Positions 56,391-64,000 of a stretch of DNA of 64,000 nucleotides are shown in pieces; the stretch's first letter is position 1; each line of letters starts with the position of its first letter. The notes below the pieces were generated by a model, which was not told the origin of the DNA, made no database searches, and saw only the letters and a program-made list of their open reading frames with translations. Both the position numbers and the translations under genes were made by a program. The DNA is taken from NCBI GenBank assembly GCA_947579665.1, contig OX388349.1, positions 73,846,841 to 73,910,840 of the forward strand, written 5' to 3'. The DNA is from Sympetrum striolatum. Lineage: Eukaryota; Arthropoda; Insecta; Odonata; Libellulidae.

Positions 56391-57439
56391 CGACAACGAA
56401 AGACCACAAAGAATCAGCAATCAAAAGTAGGAATCATCCGTACACAACATAAGTATATCTCTACTAATAAGTATAGTAATTGCCAATAAATTCAACCTCA
56501 AGGAAATCAATATTTTACCTAATAAAACTAATAACTTCACATTTCTTAACGACTGCACAAGCTGAGGTTTTAAAACATCCGTTAGACAGTTTTAAATGCA
56601 TTAGGATAAAATAAATATCTACCGACAATATTCTGCTGATTTGTACACTAATTCAAAGAAACTTTGAGGATTTCACATTTTAACTATTTAATTTTATTCA
56701 TTAATTGTTGAATCTAATCGAGCGAATCGAACAGATTGTCCGCCATGTTTGTTGTTTACAAAATTAGTACGCAGTTTTGCCACCACCGGTATCACGCTTT
56801 AGGGGTTCGCTGGATCTGGCTGGATCACCTACCTCGGTTACCCAGCTTTTCACCGCTTGGGAGTCTCTGAGGGGGTTGTAATGGGTAGAAAGAGGACTGT
56901 AAAAACCGTTTTTGGCCTTGGGGGACTGCTAGGCGCTGGGAAACTCCTAGAAGTCGACTATAAATACGGCACTTAATCGTTAGGGTACGAAAGCTGCATT
57001 TCCCACTCCACCGTAATGATCATTCAATGAATGAGTTTCTCTCATATGAAGCTAGTTGTCATCTGCTATCTTTAGAAGGTCTTCCTCCTTACATTGGTTT
57101 TACTGCAATAGTTAATCATGTGATTCACGGCTCACTAAGTATCATTTCAATTTCAATAATTTCTCATTAAGCTAGATTCACTAGAAGTATTTATAAGTAT
57201 GAGACTACTACCTGTACTCTAAAGAAGTATACTTTACTCTCAAAAGAAAGAGTAAAACAAAATATTTACTTTCTCTGTTCGAACCATTCTCGGAACAAAG
57301 AAGAATAGAACCGATTTTACATGGAACAGCAACATAAAGAAGAATGGAATTAGTTGCCGTTTGGGCCGAAAAAGACTGAAATAAATTTTTGTGGCCCACT
57401 GCAATAAAACATGGATCTTCAAAGTAGCAATATTTTTTC

Positions 57440-57640
57440 AAGCTAAGCAACTGTTGCCCTTCACCGGTGAAGTCCTCCTAAGCTCTGATGAACTTATCAG
57501 GAGGAACTTCACCGAGGCAACAGTAGCAATAAACACGTACAACCATTCCGGAAAATAACTGACAAGCAGGGATTCCAACCCGGAACCTTAGGGTAGGAGC
57601 GATTACATGGCATGCAACCCACTCGGCCACCATAGCCGGT
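57440..57640 (-). mobile_element. tRNA-derived SINE with internal foldback
   Basis: Minus strand: A-box-containing GGTGGCCGAGTGGGTTGC, then GGGTTGGAATCCC (B-box with one change from GGTTCGAATCC) at about 57568-57582. The body ends in an inverted repeat (57451-57523): CTGTTGCC..TTCACCGGTGAAGT and AACTTCACCGAGGCAACAG around AGGAGG/CCTCCT. The foldback is GC-rich and directly joined to the tRNA head by about 40 bp. Confidence 0.75.
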
Positions 57641-57649
57641 GGATCCAAA

Positions 57650-59180
57650 TAAGAGAATTTTAGAAATAGCAGAGCGGTTTTGAAAGAAGGGTAGCTGAAA
57701 AAGTTGGACTGGAAATAAAAAATACAGTTCTAAAAGTAAGCAGGATTGTATATACTTAGTCCAAATAAATATCATAAAATATGACAAACCACATATCTGA
57801 CATCAAAACAATGTCGCATCTCTTTTACGTGATACAAAGAGAGCCACGCGAGAAAAGACAATTCCGTTAAAATTGATGTATTTGTTTACATCTTTCAGTT
57901 GGTAGTGATCAGTATGAATTCCATTCTACATATTTTAAATAAAACATAACAGAAAGGCAGATATTAAATTTTCACCATCAAATTACATTCCGTTTAAAGA
58001 AAATTTGCCAAAATCCACAGAAATGATGACGGATTTCGTCGAATGTCGAGAGTTGACTGATGCTTCCCTATCGGTTCCCTAAAAATCACAATTTATTGCT
58101 CCATGGATTAAAAACCCATCCCCTCAGTGCAGTGCACCTTAGCATTCGGAGAATGAATACCATTACTTAGATTCCCACGTCTTTTTTCATTTTCGTTCAT
58201 CATCTATAGTAATGACTGTAAAATTTGATGCTAATAAACAGGAAAGCCGTATAGAAGGTGGGGCAACCGGGTCCGTGGCCCCGGCGGAGTTTTTCGGAGG
58301 TTTTGAGTCACTCCTTTATGTAACAGGTCAACGCAAAACTTGAGTAAATAAATTTTGGTAAATGGACGTCGACCGGAATTTCATGACTGATGCATCTCTC
58401 GCATTGAGCGCTAAACACTTTGGTATCATTTTGGCTCTCAAAATATGAAAACTTTAATTGATACAAAATTTATCGAACCAAACCTTATACTGTTAGTTTT
58501 TACATATATCACATAATGTATGAATAATCCCAATCATATTTAAGTATTTTATTCATTAACTTAAGCATTATAGGAAACAAATGCAAATTTTATTCGTTTG
58601 AAAATTATAAAAACAGTTTTAATTTGCCATTTTTAGGAGAAAACACAGAGCATTAATTTCCCGATCTTTGCTTACTAACAAATGAAGTGGGAAAATGTCT
58701 TTCATTTTCTGTAGGCGTTGGTCAATCAGTGTTGGTTGTTCTAGGTGCCATTGTAGACCACTGGTTGATGATGCTTTGCATTGCAAAGTTTTGGAACATA
58801 TATGGCAACGAGCTGAATAGTTAACTTTATCCTTTTTTGATTATTCTCAACATTCTCTATAAACATAACTCATTGTAACGGCAAACTTCAAAAATATTAA
58901 ATATACATTTCTTAAAAATAATACTTAATACAATTAAGAAATATGTATGTCTTGCAGCGGATATTTGTAGCTAGAAAGGGCTACTAAACATTATCATTTG
59001 AAATTGGAAATAATCGGAATATTGGAATAAAATATAAGCAGTTCAAGTTGTTTTTAAATCGAGTGACTTACCTAAATCGACTGAGAGAACCAAGAACACT
59101 CTTATACATCACAATCGTCAGCCACAAACAAACTGATCGAATGTGGTTTTGATTGCATCGGCTGTCACTTTGTGGAAGCG
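57650..59180. other. no supported gene
   Basis: AT-rich. A short GC-rich patch at 58255-58310 (GGCCCCGGCGGAG) is unassigned. Confidence 0.35.
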
Positions 59181-59184
59181 ATTC

Positions 59185-59404
59185 ATCATGGAGAACAGAA
59201 AACAGTTTGTATTTACACAGCAAAATATTTATTTTCATAACCTATATATATTTATACCTATACTTTACTACAAAATCATCTTCAGGTGAACTAACTAAGG
59301 AAATATGAGGTTACTCATCTGAAGATGACTTTGTAGTCAAATCCTGGGTTGTGTTAGTAAATATGTTTCTGTATAAATACACACTATTTTCTGTTCTCCA
59401 TGAT
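59185..59404. repeat. 220 bp foldback element
   Basis: ATCATGGAGAACAGAAAA..GTATTTA..ACAG on the left is complemented on the right (CTGT..TAAATAC ... TTTTCTGTTCTCCATGAT). The inner arms CTACAAAATCATCTTCAGGT and TCATCTGAAGATGACTTTG also pair, giving arms of about 100 nt. The CTGAAGATGAC word is shared with the foldback at 19981. It lies about 750 bp from the Penelope-like RT fragment, on the side where that element's 3' end would be. Confidence 0.7.
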
Positions 59405-59409
59405 TAAAT

Positions 59410-60145
59410 GAGCTCTATTTACAATGTCTAAAATTAGCATGTGATTCTGGTGTCGCATGTCTGTTGGTGTGTAGCATCGTGACTTTAGGTAAATAGGAAG
59501 AATGTCTACGAGATAAACAACCGGTATGACTCAACGACGGCACATTTACCAACTGATGGTGTAATTCGCGATATCCATAAATTGCATTGTGAGAAGTACG
59601 TTGGGTTCCCACTGTGGGTGTTGCTCGGTTCAAGAAGTCGATTTTCCCGATTTCCAGACCAACATTTCTCGGGATTCGAGAACGGGAAAACAATTCCCGA
59701 GAAAGATGGAGAGGAAAACCCTGTTCACAGCCGCGAACGAGACAAAAGAGAGATTATGTACCAAAATACGAATGGACAAGACGCTAGGGTAAGAGATGTC
59801 CCAAAACGCCTTTTGGAGCCTCTAGAGACGGCGCTAAAAAGGATTAATTTTTAAGGAGCAGTAAAAACGGGTTTATTCGGATAAGGAAGGGTCGCACGTA
59901 AGAGAGAGTGGGTGTCGTCCAATCGGAAACTCTTCTGGAGTGTAAATTTAAGGGTGTTAATCCGAACGACCCTTTATATGGAGTGAGTGCTCGAGAGTGT
60001 TCTCCATCGGTGTCAGGGAAAAAACAAAAATACGGCGGCGAATGAGACCTTATATTCATACACAGAATTTTCCCATCTTAGGTTTTAATTCTCTACATTA
60101 TCGCATTTTCATATGAGTCTCTTAATTCTCATTATTATTATAATA
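59410..60145. other. GC-richer unassigned DNA
   Basis: 59.58-60.06 kb has above-average GC and overlapping short frames on both strands (for example 59582-59854 plus). No GIY-YIG endonuclease, the expected partner of the neighbouring Penelope RT, can be recognised. Confidence 0.3.
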
Positions 60146-60148
60146 TCA

Positions 60149-60480
60149 CTATACCGCAATTGTATCGTCCACATATCTAAACCAAAATCTTGGAAAGAAT
60201 TCGAAGGTGCCTTCGCATTGCTTTTCGAAGAAAGTCATGAATAAGTTTGAGTGGAAAGGTGAAAGGTTATTTCCCATTGCAGTGCCATTGATTTGTTTGG
60301 AGAAGTTACCTTCTATTTGGAATAAATTCTGATTCATACAAGTTATTGTCAGAAGAACGTATTCTTTGATGATTTCCGAGGAAACGTTGTGCTATGATAA
60401 CCATTGCTCGAGGAACCGATAAGTGATGTCCAAAGGAATACTTGGGAAAAGAGACGTAACATCAAAGAAAACAAGTACGT
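60149..60480 (-). pseudogene. Penelope-like element reverse transcriptase fragment
   Basis: One minus-strand frame with a single in-frame stop reads YVLVFFDVTSLFPSIPLDIT (motif A with its catalytic Asp), an internal stop after LEQWLS, then LFQIEGNFSKQINGTAMGNN with LSPFHSNLFMTFFEKQCEG and, finally, FWFRYVDDTIAV (motif C, YVDD). FDV.SLFxxIP, GTAMGxxLSP.xxNLFM..FE and RYVDD are the Penelope RT signature. It breaks off right after YVDD, so thumb and endonuclease are missing. 5' sequence is lost upstream of motif A. Confidence 0.85.
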
Positions 60481-60764
60481 ATTTCCCGGCCTATAAGACG
60501 CACCTTGATTTTTCAGGTAAGAATTTACAAAAAAACTCATAATTTGTTACATAAGGTTGAGTGCCGGTAAACTCTTTATCGCGAGAGATTCAATGTATTA
60601 GGGATGACATCTCCGTTGGCACAATGTGTATAAGTTTTGCAGCAGCACCACATGCGAGATCAAACTAAACATACTACATTGTATGCATTTTTGATTTATC
60701 TGGAAATTTTTTAAAGAAAGTTCTGTCATCGAAATATTAAAACTGTATTCCTTGCTACTTAATC

Positions 60765-61647
60765 AAAAAATCTGATGTGGCCAGCACATGACTTTCTCCA
60801 TATATATAAGATGTAAAAAATTATCTTCCGCAGTAATTTCGAACTCTATATTCCATCTAAACCTGGAATATGAGTGATTAATATATATATATTATTATCT
60901 TTGACGCCAAAAACATGATAAATAATGTTTTACGGGACATGATCGATGAAAAACGATGAAATTGGCCTTTCGCCCATAGAGCCCAGAGCGCCCACAAAGT
61001 ACATAATCAGCAACTTCCGGTTTATCAGTATTTCATGAATAACTCCTACACAATCAGTGATACAAAAATATGTTTCAAACAAAAGTTATAGTAAATTTTA
61101 TTTTCTAAAACTTTTATAAATAATAGTATATACCTAAATATCATATTTATGGAGATATTTTGAAAACCGGAAATGAGCTTTGAAGAATGAAGTTCAACTT
61201 TCGGTTAACCGATTTACTTCAAAAACTAATCAACTCTTAAGAAACTAAATAAAGTACTATATATCAAATTTGGTGTTGATACAATGAATAGTTTTTAAGT
61301 TAGAGCGCCCACAAAGTACATAACAGCTACTTCCGGTTTATCGGTATTTCACGAATAACTCCTAATCAACCGGTGATACAAAAATATGTTAAATACAAAA
61401 GTTATAGTCAATTACATTATCTAAAACTTTTATAAGTAATACAACACACGTATATATCATATTTATGGAGATATTTTGAAAACCGGAAATGAGCTTTAAT
61501 GAATGAAGCTCGACTTCCGGTATACCGATTTACTCCAAAAACTTAACAACTCTGACAGCTCACAAAACAGTACTATATATGAAGTTTGGTATTGATACGA
61601 CCACTAGTTTTTACGTAAGAGTGCCCACTAGCACACACACACATACA

Positions 61648-61718
<71 letters not shown>

Positions 61719-61850
61719 ACAGACATCATTCCGAAAATGGTCAAAACGTGTTCTAGGGACCCCAAAACGTGTATTTCCGTTGAAATCTCGAAGTCGAATT
61801 TTTTCATGAAAACAATACTTTCTCTATACTTCGTATATGGAGAAAGTAAA
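60765..61850. mobile_element. second member of the 30.6 kb inverted-repeat family
   Basis: The left end AAATCTGATGTGGCCAGCAC then ATGACTTTCTCCATATATA is shared with 30556-32233. The right end TATATGGAGAAAGTAAAAAG matches only the inner part of the terminal repeat, so it is truncated or replaced beyond that. Internal ~317 bp repeats begin GCGCCCAC at 60987, 61304 and (variant) 61620, each with CTTCCGGTT...TTCACGAATAACTCCT-like text. They are inverted relative to the 31.4-32.0 kb copies. A long CA tract follows the last repeat. Confidence 0.7.
61631..61724 (+). repeat. (CA)n microsatellite
   Basis: Over 80 bp of (CA)n with a few CATA and CAGA interruptions, directly at the end of a GCCCAC repeat, matching the position of the (TG)n tract in the other family member. 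Confidence 0.95.
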
Positions 61851-61851
61851 A

Positions 61852-63185
61852 AGTGTTATTAGCGAAATTAGTAATTAACTGAATTATTTTCAATGCCTGA
61901 TACGGTAAAAATACTTAATGGTATGCATTTATCCCGGCGATTTGGCTTGCTTATTATACGACGGATTTATACCGTATACCATCGGCGCATAAGACGCAGA
62001 CAGATTTTAGAGTATATTATGGAGTAAAAAAGTGCATAGGCCGGGAAATACGGTAATTTGATTTCATCGCTCACTATCGTTCAACCTTTGCGAGGTTTCA
62101 TTCCCAATCTATAGATGTCGAGCCGGCGTAGACTATCTGAGAATAATGTCGAAATTAAATCCAATTTGTAGTACTATTTCAATCGCTCTAAATATTTTCA
62201 ATAATTTAATATTATTCTAATTTACAATTTAATTAAAAGAGATTTAAAGGAATGAAAGAATAGAGTTAATACGATGGTTAATCATTATTTCTGTGAGGAA
62301 ATATATTATAATTTTTTGACTTTGTTTGCTGCAAAAATTATTCGTAATTTTAAAACAAATTAATCAAATAAAGTGATGAAGTTATTATTTAATTTATCTG
62401 CAAATTGGTTTGTGCCATTTATGCTATAAGATTAAACGTCATTCTTGTTCCCGATAAAAGAACAAATCATTCTTGTCTCCGATTATATCATCACCGTTTA
62501 TTCTTTTAACCTGAATACAGAATCGCGCAGCTAATCATACATCCCTCCATAAAATACATTTCTGCAATAACAACGTGATTATTCAAGGAGCTTTAATTAA
62601 TATACTTTACATAAAAATCAATTACAGCGCCTTATATTTCATTGTATTCTATTATATATTTTAGATAGAAGAGTAGGTACCATTATAAAAAAGAATGTCG
62701 CATAATAGCAACGTAACTGTCATTATCAATTCCCAGTTTATTTAAGCTCTCGCACTGACTTTGAACAGACATTCCGTTAACTGAATTATGATCATCTTCC
62801 CTTCACCATACAATTTCAGTAATTCAATTTCCCAAACATATTTAAAGAGATCAAATCGAAACATCGGATCAATAAAAAGTCTTTCATCTGTTTTCGTTAG
62901 TATTTTATGTTGGTGAAGAAAAAGTTGTAATCAATATGATTGTAAGATCCCAGCATGTAAAGCTGTAATAGTTTTCTATTATTTATAACACATAAATAGC
63001 AGATAGAGGGAAAATTGACGAAGATGTTAGTAGGTGTTACTTACTGAAAAGACTTAACAAGACAGCTTTCTATGGAAAATAGCACGAGGAAATATAACTT
63101 CGAAGTACATTAAAAAAAACAGAGCGATTTTTTAGGAAAATCTTCGAGTGTAACTATTGAATTGGATTAAACTGGAAAGATCAAA
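61852..63185. other. no supported gene or repeat
   Basis: AT-rich unique-looking DNA. GGCCGGGAAATACG at 62039 also occurs in complement within the Penelope region near 60479, which may be an incidental match. Confidence 0.35.
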
Positions 63186-64000
63186 AAATTCTATTATTAT
63201 TATTATTATTATAACACTACAAGTAGATTAAAAATCTGGTGGCAGTGGTTCAACATTACATATAATACAAGCATAAATTCATACAGTCGTACATGGTCAA
63301 GCAATATATAGATACTCCTAATCTAATTATAAAGTTTAAATTGAAGGGTAAACACTATACCTGTCAGGCATTTGCCCACGGAGGGAGGGAAACCCCTCGG
63401 AAAATCTCTCTCTGACAGAAGTCAAGACATACACATAATACAAAAATTATCCCATTAAAAGAAAATATTAACAGCATTTAATTAGTAGATGTTACAATTT
63501 ATTTAACTTCGCCTTGAAGGTACGCACTTGGTAAGGAAATGGCTCAAATATACCTGCAGGGAGAGCGTTCCATTGATCTATTGTTCTATTAAGGAATGAG
63601 AATTTAGAAATACTAGTCCCTTGAGAGGGAGGTTCAATTTTATAATTATGGTCTTTCCAGCTGAAATAGTTGGGGTTTCTAATACTTCTCTTAATATCTG
63701 CTTATGCTGTCTTAAGCGTTGTATAAGCTTCCTAACCTGTAAACTTTCCTTCTGTTTTCTTAAGTTTCCCAACCTAGCTTTTCTAACATTTCTGGTACAC
63801 TTGATGCTCTTTTGAAGTTATTCTTAGCATATCGTGCGGCTGTTCTCTGTACCATCTCTACTTCTTTAATCAGTCCTATTGCTCGCGGATCCTAAACCAA
63901 TGTGCCATATTCAAATATTGGCCTAACTAATGATATGCACGCGATTTCTTTTGAGTGTAGACTACCTTTTCCCAATACCCTCATAATGAAGTACAGTCTT
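63186..64000 (-). mobile_element. Jockey-like LINE 3' end, continues beyond window
   Basis: Minus strand, from the window edge: RPIFEYGTLV (about 63890, with a stop following), RAIGLIKEVEMVQRTAARYA (about 63830-63890), then the post-RT tail LRKQKESLQVRKLIQRLRQH, SAGKTIIIKLNLPLKG, FLNRTIDQWNALPAGIF and YQVRTFKAKLNKL, with stop at 63492-63494. The order EYG..V..P ... VQRxAARY ... LxxRR-like ... NRTIDQWNALP is the C-terminus of Jockey-type LINE polymerases. The 3' UTR of about 280 bp has a GGGTTTCCCTCCC-containing block and ends in (ATT)n at 63190-63215. Frameshifts are present. The RT domain lies outside the window. Confidence 0.8.
63190..63215 (-). repeat. (ATT)n LINE tail
   Basis: Seven or so ATT repeats at the LINE's 3' end, the same tail type as at 962-983. 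Confidence 0.8.

Larger units (their letters stand above)
54542..56972. mobile_element. PIF/Harbinger-like element, 2.43 kb, nonautonomous
   Basis: The left end GGGCCGTATTTATAGTCGAC and the complemented right end GTGCCGTATTTATAGTCGAC form a terminal repeat flanked by TTA on both sides (54539-54541 and 56973-56975). A 3 bp TTA/TAA duplication with GGGCC..TATAGT-type ends fits PIF/Harbinger. No DDE transposase or Myb-like frame was found inside. Roughly half of its length is a LINE in minus orientation (55.11-56.39 kb), presumably inserted later. Confidence 0.75.

Noticed and set aside
61579..61809. Thr/His-repeat protein frame
   Set aside because: Translation of the (CA)n microsatellite.

Overview
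The window is AT-rich eukaryotic DNA, most likely from an arthropod and probably an insect. The reasons are decayed non-LTR retrotransposons of several lineages, a mariner transposase, a P/THAP9-like transposase tail, a Penelope-like reverse transcriptase, tRNA-derived SINEs, several small inverted-repeat transposons, and no bacterial-style operons or ribosome-binding sites. I find no intact protein-coding gene. Long stretches look like intergenic or intronic DNA with a few GC-richer patches. One short plus-strand stretch at 23.57 kb could be the last exon of a host gene.

The most unusual feature is at 14.15-19.91 kb. It is a higher-order tandem repeat of five head-to-tail units of about 1.1 kb. 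Each unit has six diverged monomers of 148-176 bp, and each monomer carries on the minus strand a tRNA T-arm / pol III B-box-like sequence (GGTTCGATGCC type). Every unit opens with TACGAG plus a perfect short hairpin (GCTTGCA-TAC-TGCAAGC) and closes with a TATC-rich tract. A minisatellite sits at two of the unit ends. Two unit classes alternate (A-B-C-D-E-F and A-G-H-G'-E-F), with shared ends and different middles. Single or partial copies lie at 0.2-1.8, 3.96-5.0, 6.9-7.4 and 44.5-45.3 kb in both orientations, so the unit behaves like a dispersed mobile element that has also tandemised.

Layout. 0-7.4 kb: dispersed copies of the array unit, a LINE 3' end inserted in one of them, and an RTE-like LINE (minus, 5.0-6.9 kb). 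7.5-11.6 kb: a second LINE (plus) around a 2.4 kb element with ~300 bp inverted arms and a P/THAP9-like transposase tail, which itself contains a 976 bp TA-flanked element. 14.15-19.9 kb: the array. 19.98-25.75 kb: foldback elements, LINE ends, a LINE RT remnant and a truncated mariner. 27.9-32.6 kb: foldback element, LINE C-termini, a TIR element with internal repeats and a TG tract, and a small TA-flanked MITE. 32.6-54.5 kb: mostly unassigned, with two SINEs and one array-unit copy. 54.54-56.97 kb: a TTA-flanked Harbinger-like element containing a Jockey/CR1-like LINE. 57.4-64 kb: a SINE, a large foldback, a Penelope-like RT fragment, a second copy of the 30.6 kb TIR family with a long CA tract, and a Jockey-like LINE 3' end running off the window.

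All coordinates and comparisons were made by eye. Family names for repeats are inferences from motifs, terminal repeats and target-site duplications, not database matches.
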